Source: Eulemur rufifrons (lineage: Eukaryota; Chordata; Mammalia; Primates; Lemuridae). Taken from it: a stretch of 64,000 nucleotides of DNA. The position numbers were made by a program, and so were the translations under genes. Each line of letters opens with the position of its first letter. Position 1 is the first letter of the stretch. Shown piece after piece: positions 37,660-50,612 of this stretch. The notes under the pieces were generated by a model, which was not told where the DNA came from, ran no database searches, and saw only the letters and a list, made by a program, of their open reading frames with translations. The stretch spans positions 66,843,501-66,907,500 of the forward strand of contig NC_090983.1 in the NCBI RefSeq assembly GCF_041146395.1. Reading direction: 5' to 3'.

Positions 37660-38280
37660 AAATGATGCTGGCATAATTATCTATCCATCTGGAAGAAAAC
37701 AAGGCTGTACCACAGTGTCATATCATATACAAAAATAAATTACAGCTTGATTAAATATCTAATTGTGAAATATAAAACAATTTAAATGTCAGAGGAAAAT
37801 TTAGAAAAAAAGATTTTTATGACTTTATAGTATGGAAGCTGTTCTTAAATAAGACAGGAAACCCAACTGCTATAAAAAGAAAAGACAAATATAATTGACT
37901 ACATGAAATCTAAAATAAAAATGAATGATAAAAGATAACATAAATAAAACCAAAAGAAAAATTAAACACTGGGTAGAAATAATTGTTGCATATATGACTG
38001 AAAAAAGGTAACTAAGAGATAAAGAGCTCCTGTGTGTGTGAGTGTGTGTGCATGGCAAGAGAGGGTTTGGGAGAGAGAGAGAGATTAAAGAAGAGAGAGA
38101 GAGAGAAAGAGAGAGGAGAAAAGCAGAGGTGCTAAATGAAAAATGGGCAAAAGACACACAAATTATACAGAAGAGAAAATCCAAAGTGGTCAAATACTGA
38201 AAAGATGTTCAACCTAACTAATACCTAGCATGCCATTTTTTTCCCCCACCCACTGGTGAAAGTTAAAAAGAGTGATGTAT
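37660..38280 (+). mobile_element. Sense L1M ORF2 3' fragment with internal microsatellite
   Basis: Old L1 blocks: atctaattgtgaaatataaaac, then tgactacatgaaatctaaaa, then a gataaagagctcctg block. This is interrupted by a TG/GA-rich run (38,033-38,118) before L1 sequence resumes as aaatgaaaaatgggcaaaag and gatgttcaacctaactaa. Confidence 0.7.
38033..38118. repeat. TG then GA simple-repeat tract
   Basis: tgtgtgtgtgagtgtgtgtg followed by gagagagagaga interrupted by aaag and aagaag. It lies within L1 sequence and creates a 107-codon antisense Ser/Leu-rich open frame, which is an artefact. Confidence 0.9.
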
Positions 38281-38284
38281 CAGT

Positions 38285-39015
38285 CAGGATGTTTTCAAAT
38301 AAAAGTATGAGAATCTTCAATAATAATGTCTTAAACAATAAGGCAATTCACTGACTCACACGAAAAGAAATCTGGAAGTAGTCAGGTTCTATTGTTTGCT
38401 AATAAAGGAACTCAACAATGTCACCAGTCTACTTCCATATTTCTTGTTTGTGAGTATTCTTTAAGACGTTATTATTTAACTTTCTGATAGTTTTTATTGT
38501 GTGTCTGTTTTTACTAATGAGGCAAATATTGAGTTTTGTTCTTATGGGGCTCAAGTTTCAAGGGAGATAAAAGTCAAGAAACAACAGGTTCCTCAAATTA
38601 GGTCCTCTAATAGAAACCCCCTATGTTTAACTGAGATACCAAAGGTCTTTTTCCTTATTGCAAGTTTAAACCAGATATAAACCCATGTTCTTCTAACCTC
38701 AGATATGAGGTTAGGGCTTATTACCAAGCAGAGCAGGAAAAAAAGAACAAAAAACAATAATAAACAAACAAACAACTGCAACAACTTGTTCTTGAGAAGC
38801 TGTGAACATGACCTAGTTGTCATGCAAGGGTTAGGATTGAGTTTCTGCCTCTTGAGTGGTTCAGGACTCTCCAGATAAAAACTTTCTTTAATGTAAGGTA
38901 GTCCCAAACTATTAGTGACCCCAGATGCCTGGCAGAAAAAAGTACAGACTCTCTCTGGAGGAAGGCACTTTAATTTTGGGTCTTAAATAGACACAACAAA
39001 CACTTTTTAAAGGAC
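38285..39015. other. Intron 2 sequence, no confident call
   Basis: 38,285-38,400 may be a very old repeat (cagtcaggatgttttcaaat) that I cannot name. The rest appears single-copy. Confidence 0.35.
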
Positions 39016-39019
39016 ATAA

Positions 39020-41250
39020 GTTCATAGTAAGAAATAACCAAGCACATAAGGATGCAAGACAGCATGAATAAGAACAACAGAAAAGAGCACAGGCCAGAAA
39101 CAGATGGTTTCATATATTAGATTTATCAAACAGAAAAAATAAAAGGTAAGTTTGAAAATATTTTCAGAGAATAGGAAACTATAAAAAAGTGACCTAGCAG
39201 ATTTGGACAATAACAAAAGAACTTTCTATAATTAAAAATACAATAACTAAATTGAAAAAACTTAAGGTTTAAGAATAATTGGTATAAAAACAATAGAAGA
39301 GAGAATTAGGGATCTTAAATACAGATCAGAAGAAATAATTTTGTATGTAGTGCATGGAGAATACAAATGGAAAATATGAAAGAGAGGATGGCAAATAGAG
39401 ATAAGTATAAGAGGTTTTAACATGTGCTTTTATATAGTGTTACAAAAGAGAAAAAAGAGAAAAAAATCAGGCTAAAGTAGTATCTGCAGAGATACCAACT
39501 CAGAATTTTCCAGAATTGAGGAAGGATACCAGTCCACAAATCTAAGAAATTCAATGAATATCAAGAAGACAAATGAAAAAAAGCCAAACCTTGACACATC
39601 ATCAAAAAACTACAGAACACCAAAAACAAAAGGAAATCCTAATAGTTGACAGAGAAAAAAGGTAAATTAAATTCAAAGGGGCTATAGTAGGATTGATGTT
39701 GTCTTCTCAAGAGCAAAACAATGAAAAGAGAAAAAGTGGAATTATATCTTCAATATTCTGAAAGAAAATAATCGGTAACACAGAATTCTATATCCAGCAA
39801 AAAATATCTTTACAGAATGAGGGTGAGAAAAAAACATTTGCAAAGTAACAGAAATAGAGTGAGTTTGCCATTAGTGACCCCTTGATAGTGGAAATTCTAA
39901 AGGATGTACTTTGAGCAGAAAGAAAGTAACACCAATGTTCTGACATGTAAGAAGGAATGAAAAGCAAGAAAAATGATAAATATGTGACTAATTCTACAGA
40001 TCATTAATCCACAATGACAGTCATCCTGTAGGGCTTTGACTGGGGTGGCGCAAAGGCAATATATCTAATCTAAACATTTGTACCCTTGTAATATGTTGAA
40101 ATTTAAAAAATTAAAATAATAATAAAGGTAAAGATGTATTTGAAACATAAAAAATTAAAAAAACTAAATTACTTTTGGTGCATTAAAAAAACCAATATCA
40201 AATGAGCATTCAGTTTAAGAATAGTATACTGTATATGTAAGGAAAGGGGTGAATGAAGTTAAAATGTTCTAAGGGTCTTATTCTGTCTAGGAGAAGGATA
40301 AAGATATTGGTAAGCATTACACTTTAAAATGTGTCTGTTGCCTTTTTTATGTTAGTTCAAAAAGAATGGAAAGTGAGTATATTCTATGTAATCTCCAATA
40401 GGGAAACATAGAATAATAAAAACAATCCAAAAGAAGTCAAGAAACAAGAGAAAAGGAAGCACACAATAGATGTAACAAAAAGAAAGTATCCAAACATATC
40501 AGTAATTATTTAATGTCAATAATTTAATGTAAATAGACTAAGCATTCCAGTTAAAAACAAAGATTATCAAATGGGAGAAAACAAATCTGATTATATGTTT
40601 AAAAACATATCCAAAATGAAAGTTTATAGAATTGTTGAAATTATTGTGACGGAAAAGATATACCATGACTATATTAAACAAAAGTGTTAGTTTACTTAAT
40701 ATAATAGAAAACAAAATAAAATTTAATCCAAAAATATTACTAGAATTTAAAAGGGTCACTTTATAATGATTGAAGTTTTAATTTACCAGGGATTCTTAAT
40801 AAATTTAAATTTGCGTGTGCTTCAGAACATGGTCTCAAAAATGAAGAAATATTTACAGATCTATAAGGCTAAATAGAGAAGTCCACAATCTCAGAGGGAG
40901 ATTTTACTATACCACTGTCTTGGTAATCGATAGCACAGTAGATTAAAAAATTAGAATATACAAGATTGAAACAATATGATTTATGAACAACCTAATTTCT
41001 AGGAAATTACAATTTACCAAACCCGAAGAGTCTTGTGGCATTAAAGAATTTGAATCAGTGGTTCTAAAATGGGCAGTAAAAAATACTCCCAAAATTTCAA
41101 AGCCCAAGAACAGATAATTCTTACACAAACTCTTCCAAAGCATAGCTAAGGAAGAAACTCATTTTATGAATAACCTTGATATCAAAATCCCAAAAAAGAC
41201 AGTATAAAAAAGCAAAATGACAAGCCAATCTCAGCCATGAGCATGTATGT
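39020..41250 (+). mobile_element. Sense L1M/HAL1-like copy, ORF1 to early RT
   Basis: ORF1-type blocks (acacagaattctatatccagc, then gagggtgagaaaaaaacatttgc) are followed after a small insertion by ORF2 endonuclease (about 40,500-40,690) and early RT blocks (cacaaactcttccaaagcatagc, about 41,120). All frames are broken. Confidence 0.75.
39990..40130 (+). mobile_element. Short L1 3' end insertion, strepsirrhine-like
   Basis: ggctttgactggggtggcgc, then ctaaacatttgtacccttgtaatatg, then an A-rich tail. By memory this matches 3' ends of lemur-lineage L1s. It sits inside the older L1. Imperfect 11-base flanks (gataaatatgt, ggtaaagatgt) could be its duplication. The 5' border is uncertain. Confidence 0.55.
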
Positions 41251-41474
41251 AATTATCCCACCTTTGACCTGGAACCATGTAGGAAGTGAGATTCTGGGAA
41301 CCACAGTTCAAGTTTACCCAAGTTAAGAAAATGATCAAGGATGATGATAAAACTATTTTTTAAAAGGCAAAGAAATGATTATTTCTCAGATCAAGATAAT
41401 GTTTGCCCTGGGGGAAGGGATAAAATTGTGATCCTGTAGGGGTTTCTTAGAGTGGGGGAGAATTTTGAGAGGAG

Positions 41475-41719
41475 CCTTCCTGGATGAGATCAATGGCCTT
41501 ATTTAAAAAATCACAAGGAAGCTCATTTGCTCCACCATGTGAGGACATGACAAAAAGCAGCCAGGTAGGGACCAGAAAGCAGGCCCTCAGCAGAGTGGCT
41601 TCTGCTGGCACCTTAATCTTGGACTTTCTAGACTTCAGAACTGTGAGACATAAATTTCTGTTGTTTATAAGCTACCCAGTTTATGTTTTTTTGTTATAGC
41701 AGCCTGAATGGATAAGACA
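41475..41719 (+). mobile_element. MaLR-type LTR fragment (3' part)
   Basis: ccaccatgtgaggacatgac, then gcaggccctcagcag, then ccttaatcttggactttctagacttc, then gaactgtgagacataaatttc and ttgttatagcagcctgaatgg, the characteristic end of MST/THE1/MLT1-type solitary LTRs. No internal retroviral sequence is present. The left border is unclear. Confidence 0.85.
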
Positions 41720-41724
41720 GAATC

Positions 41725-44700
41725 TCAGTATAAAAATCAGGATTCCTGCCCTGTCTTGAAAATTCAGAAGATTTAGCATTGCTGAGGTCTCCCTCTTCCT
41801 GCGGTGGGCTGAAGCTGAATAGTGACTGATTCTTCTGTTTTGGGCATAGACTTTTCTTATTCATGTCATTCATTCCATATGAATTGAACTTATATGCACT
41901 AGCCTAGAATTCACACTATCCTTACCTCAATATGTTTCCTATTTTAACATAGTTGAGTTCAGTTGAATACAATTTTATACCTTACTTTTCTTCCTTAATA
42001 TTAAAACATATATTTTTTTCCTGTGGGAAGGAATCACATTGTGTTGCTTGGTTCATGCAAGACTGAGTTGCATTTCAGTTTGTGACAGAAATGATTTCTG
42101 GTGACTCTAGGTGACATTAGAGACCTGCTCCGAGAAATCACTGTGATTTCAAATAGCATTAGGAGTACTTTAAAATTGTCCATGAAAATTCATCCAGGAT
42201 AAGATCAGGAAATCTGGGCTAGAAAAGCTGGTTATTTATAGGGTTAATTTTGATAAGAATTGCTATTTAGTTCATGCTTGCACTAATTACAACCCTTCAT
42301 ATGGAAATAGACTCTTCAACAAAAAACCTTCAAGTTCCAGGTATCTTTATTCCCATTTTGCTACCAAAACATACAGTTCTTAAATGAGTAAGTGTAGTAA
42401 TAATTTATGATTTTTCCTTCCAGATTTCAATATACTATTTTGATAATGCTATTATGTTTTTCACTAATTCAAATAATTAGTTTTAATTAAGAAAATACAG
42501 GCGCAACATTAAAATGTGGGTGCTTTATTAACTTTAGCGCAATTTCTGCCTTCTTGTTTGGTTCTCAATTGGGTAAAGAGAAAAAGGGAAATTGATTATT
42601 TATACCAGTTGTGGTAGGTGTATAATGCATATTGGTTAGGTACACCTCTGAATTAGACTTTAAACCAAACCAAGGTTTGTATCTGAAGGAAGATAAACTG
42701 CCAAAACATTAGAATCAAATTAATCATTTTAAAACATGCTATAATTATAAAAATTACACATTCATGGTGTGAATGTATTCTTTTAGGACTTTAAAAGCCT
42801 TGTTATCTTCAGTCCTTTAAAAAAATCCTTTGTTATTTCTTAATTTTCTTGTGGTTTTCCCTCTGAGACATCAATTCATTGCTATCATGAGGACATAAGG
42901 TGACATGTACATGCTGAGAAATACTCACGGGTCCTCTTGTGGAATTGTTCTGCCATCACAAGGACAATCCATTTATAGCTCACTCTCTGAGAGTCAGAGC
43001 ACGCCCGACAGGTGTGCCAGACAGGCTTTTTTTCCCCCCATAAAGGGAAAGGTGCTATGATTTTTATTTTTTGTAAAGTGCTATGAAATACAAGCATCTA
43101 CAAAGTGAGAATTATGCTTTAACAGTTTAATATAGGAAGCATTTCTTGTCTCCAGAAACAAGTACACTAAATTAATTATGAAATGCTGTTCACAGGGATA
43201 GAATGGAAAATTGAAAGCAAAATTTATAACCAATTCGAAATTGAGGACTCTACATTGCATAAGCTCCACTGTCTCAGTTATGTAAATACTATTACCTTTT
43301 TACTCAAATAATTTTGGGGTGTAATCATGTGTGGTACATTGAGCTAGGTCAAAATGTGATTATCCCACATCAGTCTTTTCCAGGTGAACAGGCCGCTTTG
43401 TATGAATATATTAGCTGTGGGAGAGGTTACACTAGCATAGACTTTGGGACAGGGAAGTATTTTTCCCTTCTCATCAATATTTTAAGTTCCTTCTCTGAAC
43501 AAGGCTCTCTGCTATGTGTTAGGGAAACAGAGAGATAAGATTTGGGTGCTGCTTCCAAGAAACTTTAATTTTTTTACCATGTAAAGAGTTAACTTAAGGA
43601 AAAAAATCCTAAAATATTCCTTGAATAATTACTATCTAATTTCTTTACAAAAATGTATCATTTGAAAATATGTGTTTTGGTGACAGAGATTGAGAGATTA
43701 GCATTTTTGCTGGGTACATGTCCTGAAATTAAGGAAAAATAATTGTGGAACCCATTTAAGTTCTCCTTCCTACATTTTATTAATCTCACCTCTGCCTGAG
43801 TGAAAGTTCTTCATATCCTTTATGTCCATGATTATATTCTTGAATCCAACATTCCTATTTTCTTGAAGCATAAAAAATGTTATTATTCTTAAATTCAGAT
43901 GCTAATGGATAAAAGATATGCAATCTTTTGATGTTCCTCACATACTCCCAGCAAATCAGCAGCACAAGAAGAACCATCCAGAAATTATTTTTGTGTGTGC
44001 TTGCTGTTTGCTATAAAATCATGAAGTCTGGCCAGATGAAGATAGTGTATGCAAATAGCCATTAATAGATTGAGCACCAAACAATGGAATGGCCAGTCAA
44101 TGGCTTGTCTGATTTCGTTAAAAGGCAGAAATAATTGGCATGTTATTTCTGCCCCTGTTACAGCTTGGTTGAATATCTAGATTAGAAATCTTCTCCCTTT
44201 GTTCAGTACCCAAGGTTCATCATGATCACAAATAACCCTTTTTTGACATGATTGTTGTCACTGTGTGCAGAAGGGAGGCCATTTGCTGCAACCTCTAGTG
44301 GAGCATGTTGGAAAGATCTCAGCAAATTAACTTGTAATTGCATTATTCCTGATGAAACTTACAACGGTCACTGTGAATAAATAGTAGGCTAGAATAAGCT
44401 CCAGGGAGGGGTCAGGGAGCCCGAGGGTGGAGGGGGTATCTGCCTGCCGTCAGTGAGTGCAGAGTTCCATGGGAATGAATGCCAAATAAAATCGGTGTTT
44501 GTGACTTAGCTCCTTAGCCTGTTCTACTTCACACTCCTGCCAAAGTGCACTTACATATTCTTTTATGTTGGACTGATTCATCATGAATGGAACATCTCAC
44601 GTTTTCTCCCTATTTTTACTTATGAAGTTACTTTGAAATTGTTTTCTAGATGGGTCGAGTATGACCTAGTGGATCTTAAATTCCACAAGAATGTGGCCCT

Positions 44701-45715
44701 GTTCCTCTGGCATCCCTGATAGAGAATTGTTCTCAGTCAATGCTATGCAAAGCAATCCATTTGGATCTTGTCTTTGAACCAATTTGGTAAAGCAATAAGA
44801 AACCAACTAGAAATGTGTTTTCATTACCATCCAGCAAATGTTTGAAACGGTGGTACCCACATTTAAGGATGCTGTGAAGTGGCAGGTTAAGGAAAGTTCA
44901 TCATGATGATTTGAGAAATTTCTCATTGCTTAGCATGTCACTCTGTTTGACAAAAGAAATTATTCCTATTGAGCTAATTAACAAGCTAGCCTTGAATGTC
45001 GTAGCGGTAATGTATTCTCTCTTCTGTTTCAGCTATACATATTATTTCCATTTTCCCCCCTCAGAAACCTGTGAACTAAACAAAGACCCTTTAATTGAAG
45101 TCACAGGCCTATGTCATAGAAGATTTATAGGGTAGGCGGACGGACAGAAGAACATCATCATGTCATTCAATCGACTGTGGTGGCATTTCTCCCAGGTGCC
45201 AGCATGGGAACAGACCCATCAGAAAGTATCTCTAGGACTGTTGTCTTTTGGTTGGTTGATTAACTGAGAACATTTCAAAGACACAAACTGGAGAAAGAAA
45301 TGTTTTATTTTTTATGGGTAAGGTGGGTGAAAAAGCCATCGAAGACTTGATATTTATACATTCATGAGTTAAGCCTTGCAAAATGGTATCTTTTCATGTG
45401 AAAAAAAACTTAATAAAAGAAGGAGGAATGGTTTTAATGCTGAATTAGTTTATGGTTTTTTAGGCGTGTTGGGGCCCTTTTGAATTTCTGTAGCTACTTG
45501 CTACAGCGACTTTTGGGAAGGAAGCACTAACCTTGAAAAGTTTCACAAAAATACACTTTGGATGAAAACCTGTTTTCTTTGCCTGAATTTGTTTCTAAAT
45601 GGCTGTCTAGCCAGTTTTCAGTTTCTGTATATCATTCCATTGTAATGTCTTTGTTTTTAGTCTTTCCCCATATATACTGGAGAAATGTGCCTATAAATCA
45701 AATGTAGATATTATA
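41725..45715. other. Single-copy sequence in intron 2
   Basis: Largely repeat-free 4 kb. 43,470-43,560 may be an old L2 piece. 43,980-44,520 carries octamer-like and SOX-like motifs (see findings). No exon recognised. Confidence 0.4.
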
Positions 45716-45733
45716 CTACAAGATTGTTATGCT

Positions 45734-46076
45734 GGCCGGACGCGGTGGCTCACGCCTGTAATCCTAGTACTCTGGGAGGCCAAGGGGGGTGGATCGCTCG
45801 AGGTCAGGAGTTCGAGACCAGACTGAGCAAGAGCGAAACCCCGTCTCTACTAAAAAAAAAAATAGAAAGAAATTATCTGGCCAACTAAAATATATATAGA
45901 AAAAATTAGCCAGCCATGGTGGCACATGCCTGTAGTCCCAGCTACCCGGGAGGCTGAGGCAGTAGGATCGCTTAAGCCCAGGAGTTTGAGGTTGCTGTGA
46001 GCTAGGCTGAGGCCACGGCACTCACTTTGGCCCAGGCAACAAAGCAAGACTCTGCCTCAAAAAAAAAAAAAAAACC
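45734..46076 (+). mobile_element. Strepsirrhine-type Alu SINE
   Basis: ggccggacgcggtggctcac through ggcccaggcaacaaagcaag and an A tail. It has the same expanded linker as the copy at 23,641 (ggccaactaaaatatatata). Target-site duplication agattgttatgc at 45,721-45,732 and 46,079-46,090 is perfect. Confidence 0.97.
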
Positions 46077-46094
46077 AAAGATTGTTATGCCAAT

Positions 46095-48755
46095 AGTCAA
46101 TATGAAGCAATTGATCAAGTACACGCCTCCACTTAATTCTGAGCTATCTGCTTCTAATAGCATAAGCTAAAGAACGTAAATCAATTAATTTTAAGGTCAT
46201 ATAAATCTTATAAACATCAATACTTCTTCGTACTTTTGATAAGGAACAAGGGAGCAAGCATGGAGACCATGCCCACATTGTCTCATCTTTTTCTTTTCAT
46301 CTCAAGAGTTTGCCTCCCTAAAGCAAGAAACAGGAAGTGGTGAGGAGGTAATGGGAATGGTAAACTGTCCTGGGAGGAGCAATGCATCTAAACTAGTTCT
46401 GAACTTAAGTTGGGCAGTTGCAACCACCAGTGACTTTCACCATCATCAATTCCACCCAGATCTCTAGGGAAAGTTGCAGAATTCACAAGGATAAATTAAA
46501 ATTTTTTCCCCTTCCTTTCTTCCTTCTCTCCGTCCTTCCTCATCTCCTCCCTCCTTTCCTTCATCCTTTCCTTCTCTATTTTGCTATTTTTTTCTTTGTG
46601 TTTTCTCAGTTTAACATATTGTAGAGCTTTTATAGGGGAGATATTTGTGAGCTAGGCTCTCACCCATCTGGGCTAATGCTTTTCTCTCATTTTCCTCATC
46701 CTCTTTATTTAATTTGCTAGAGAGTGAAATAACTTAAATTAGCAATGTAGCACTCCCCACACCTCACTTTTGAGATTTAACATATACCCCCATGGAGCTG
46801 CTTATTCCGTGGAAAATATATCTCAGTTGGCACTGAAAATCCCCCAAATTGCAAATTATCAAATAAGAGTTCTCCTGTGATCAAGAATATAAAACCTGAT
46901 AGAAAAATTAATACGTTCATCAAAGGTAACTATTATTAAGATGTATTCTTAGCTGCATTATTGTCTTCTACCATGATTCATTGGGTACAGACTACAGTTT
47001 TCTTCATTTATCTTCTAGAGATCACAATCAACATTTGGTTTAAAGCATAGTTTTACAAATGTTTGCTTTCGAAATTGCTCAGTGTTTAAGGAGTTCTTTT
47101 TGAATGGTGTTGCTAGCCTTTTTCTAGCTGAGTAATCTTTTTTTTTCTTACTAACTTGTATTAGTAAATTTGTTCACAAAAGTAGAAACATTGCCCATCT
47201 GTAATAAACATCCTGAGAGCAGTAGCCATCTCTAGCGCAGTGCACTTTTATGGAGATTATTCTATTTTCAGGGTTGCTGACCTTTTGTCTCTTTATTAGT
47301 TGCTATAGTGATGATCTCAGCTCTGCTTAATAGAGCTTTACTAAAATGAAGACAATAAGCTCTTTAATGCTAATGCTTATATTGATAGTTCCAAATAATA
47401 CATATCAAAATAAAATTTAGTCCTATAAATATATTCAATAGTGGAATTTTATTTTTTAAAACATGTTTAAGTAGATGTTTACATAAGTTGCAGGAGATTA
47501 AATGCATTCTGTGGCTTTTTTAGAAAACCTAGAATACCTTCGTGAGGACATAAAAGTAGAGATATAGTTTGACAGATCATTGTAAAATAGACGATAAATT
47601 TCTTTTACAACAGCAAACTTTAGAAGTAGCAAATACTTCATGGTTAATAATTTCTAAAGCAAAGTCAAGTTAGAGAATTCATTTAGCACCTGTCATAAAA
47701 ACACTCCAGGCCAACCTCTCCTTATATGCACCTATACAACCTCTATGATTTTGGAGGAATCCTGAAACACTCAGGGGAAGGAAGGTTGGGAATTGGTTAA
47801 AATTCCTTAGGCAGAGTAATAGAATAGCATGGATTATGTTGATGTCTGAAGTTCACTTAACAGATTTAAATCTTCTACTTAGTGATAGTATGTAGACTAC
47901 TATTTTTAGAATTATAGTGAAACTGCTATGAACACATTTTTGAAAAATTTTATTCTTTTCCCTTTGGAATTAAATATTTGTTTTCAAATGATGTTCATGT
48001 ACTTTTGACACATTGTAAGTAAAATGTAAGTACATTTAAGTGATTATTAAATTTTCTAGCATCATCAATGCAAAGAAGGAAGTCTGAGGAATGGCGTAAT
48101 TTACAAGGCTCATCAATCATCGTCATTTGTTTTGACTCTAAGGTGCAGGTGTCAGCCTATTGCTTTCCAAGCGTGGTCTCTAACCCTCTCTTTGGCCTGT
48201 GCTGAGTCAGCTAGTGGTTAGTTTGCTCAGAGTTAAGGGTGAGAAGGTAGCAGCCCACAGCTGAGCCTGGGCTTCTCTCTCTCCAGAACCTGATTCTTCT
48301 ACTTCTTGATGTTTGAGAACCTGTCTCCTCAATTCTATTCCTATGTTCTATCAAATACATCTCGAGATTTATTAAAAACAAAAATCAACATCCTGGATGG
48401 TAGGACATGGGGATAAAATTGATGCTGAGACTGTCTTTACTGAACTTGAAAAGAAAAGGAAACAATGTGTCAGCTTCAAGTTTCAAAATACCTTATTTGA
48501 AAAACACAGGAAAAATCTATTATTATTAGATTTTTCAGGTATCACTTTTTTTCTGAATTAGAAAAAGACTTCTTAAATTTAAGATGAAGTTAAAGTAAAA
48601 AAATATTGGCTATATGTGTTTTTAAAATTAAAGTTCTAAATTTAATTATATCCTTACTTGGTTTTAATGATCACATTTATTTCTTTAAACAAAAAGTCTT
48701 ATCCCTTACTTATTAGGAACAGACCTAGTAGAACTCATAGAGATTCTGCCATTTA
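46095..48755. other. Single-copy sequence in intron 2
   Basis: A pyrimidine-rich tract (TTCC/TCCT) lies at 46,500-46,580. Otherwise nothing recognised. Confidence 0.45.
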
Positions 48756-48759
48756 AGAG

Positions 48760-48990
48760 CTATCTACTGATGATCTACTAAGTGTCAGGCACCGTTGTAA
48801 ACAGTGGGGATATGGTTGGGAAAAAACCAGGCAAACTTCTTCCTCTCATGAAGCTTATGTTCTTTGGAGGGAATCAGACAATAAATAAATGAGTATATGT
48901 TGGGTCAGGTGGTGATAAGAGCCAGGAATTAAAGTCAAGTGGGACAAGAGTCTAAGAGTGATGGGGAATGGTAAGGAAGTGCTATGTTAG
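48760..48990 (-). mobile_element. L2 LINE 3' fragment
   Basis: ctaagtgtcaggcaccgttg, then cctctcatgaagcttatgttc, then cagacaataaataaatgag: the reversed L2 3' end. Confidence 0.75.
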
Positions 48991-49029
48991 GTAGAGTTGT
49001 CAGCCAACACCATCATCTCCCACCTGGCT

Positions 49030-49655
49030 TCTTACATTAAGTTTCTAATTGATCTCCTTGCTTCCCTAGTTACTATTCACACAGCAGCCACTCAGAATAA
49101 AAGTCAGATCATGTTTTTCACCTGCCAAAATCCTGCAACAACTTCTACTTAGACTAAAATTCATAGTCCTCTTGGCTTGCAAGACCCCACATGATCTTTC
49201 CCCTTTTTACCTCTCTGACCTTATTTTCTTTCTTTCCCTCATTGACTGCACTCTAGGCACTTTTCCTGAATATGACATGGAGGCCCCCGCCTCAGGGCGT
49301 CTTACGCTGGCTTTGCTGTGCCAGATACACGCTTCCCTGCGGTACCTTCAGTTGCTGCTCCCTTGCTGCCTTTGGTCTGCTTCTCACCTCCTGAGAGTGG
49401 CCTTCTATGACCATTCTATCTAAAGCAGCATCCCACCCTCACCATCCCTCTCTTCCCTCCTCCATTTTTCCTCATAGCACTTATTCTCTCTTGTCGTTGT
49501 GTTAAAAATTCTGTTTGCTGGATGTATGAGAACATACATGCCCCTAGAGCAGGGCTTTGGGCTCTGTACTCACCATTGTATCTCTAGCACCTAGAATCAT
49601 GGCAACCTGTTGCAAGAGCCCAACAGTTATTTGTGGCATGAATGAATGAATGCAT
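49030..49655 (+). mobile_element. L2 LINE 3' fragment
   Basis: Blocks in consensus order: cacagcagccactcagaata, then cttgcaagaccccacatgatc, then ctcagggcgtcttacgctgg, then cattctatctaaagcagc, then catgaatgaatgaatg at the end. A 600-base L2 3' half lies 40 bases from an opposite-strand L2 fragment. Confidence 0.8.
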
Positions 49656-49999
49656 TTGCTCTAAAAATGAACTGCTGAATAAAGGGGTGGGGAATAGTAG
49701 ACAGAAAAGTGTCAAATGCTTTGGAGGTTTGAAAAATGATCCTATGTGCTACTGCTTTTCCATGATCCTAATCCTGCCTCCCATGGTCACCTGGTAGAAC
49801 CATTCCCAGCTACAACCTAATCTCAACTCCTTTCCCCCATCTTTGCTTATACCTTAGCTTTTACCAATGAACATAAGTGCATACTGTGTAGCTGCATATT
49901 CTAGATGTGAAATTTTGGTGATTGCATTTCTAATTTCTAGAATATTAATATTTAAAATGGGTTGGTTTATGACCATGTTCTTTCTTTTTTAAACTGCAG

Positions 50000-50239
50000 C
50001 ATCACCAAATGCTCCAAAACTTGGACCCATGGAACTGGCTGTTGTTATCACTGTGCCTGTTTGCCTCCTGTCCATAGCTGCCATGCTGACAATATGGGCA
50101 TGCCAAGGTCGACGGTGCACCTACAGGAAGAAAAAGAGACCAAATGTGGAGGAACCACTCTCTGAGTGCAATCTGGTAAACGCTGGAAAAACCCTTAAAG
50201 ACCTGATTTATGATGTGACTGCCTCTGGTTCTGGCTCTG
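50000..50239 (+). CDS. ACVR1C: ACVR1C exon 3: transmembrane and GS segment start
   Basis: 240 bases after ctgcag and before g/gtatgtg, encoding residues 102 (split) to 182 (split). A hydrophobic helix (about 113-136) is followed by a basic stop-transfer run (YRKKKR), placing the kinase inside the cell. The juxtamembrane stretch leads to TASGSGS, the start of the GS segment phosphorylated by type II receptors. The exon is phase 1 on both sides and divisible by three, so skipping it removes the membrane anchor in frame. Asn150, a site of known human variation, is Asn here. Compared with the human protein as I remember it, residues 116, 117, 133, 140 and 142 differ conservatively. Confidence 0.98.
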
Positions 50240-50283
50240 GTATGTGCCCATAATTCATTTTTCAGTATGAAAACTCTTATTTA

Positions 50284-50612
<329 letters not shown>

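Larger units (their letters stand above)
31331..49999 (+). other. ACVR1C: ACVR1C intron 2
   Basis: 18.7 kb from gtaagagg to ttttaaactgcag. It contains the L1 and transduction complex at 33,160-35,950, L1M at 37,660-41,250, a MaLR LTR, one Alu and L2 pieces. Reading through the donor would add 18 residues and a stop at 31,384-31,386. Confidence 0.95.

Noticed and set aside
37870..38193. 107-codon minus-strand Ser/Leu-rich frame
   Set aside because: Produced by the GA/TG simple repeat within an L1 fragment.
45764..46047. 85- and 65-codon minus-strand frames
   Set aside because: Standard antisense-Alu translations, not genes.
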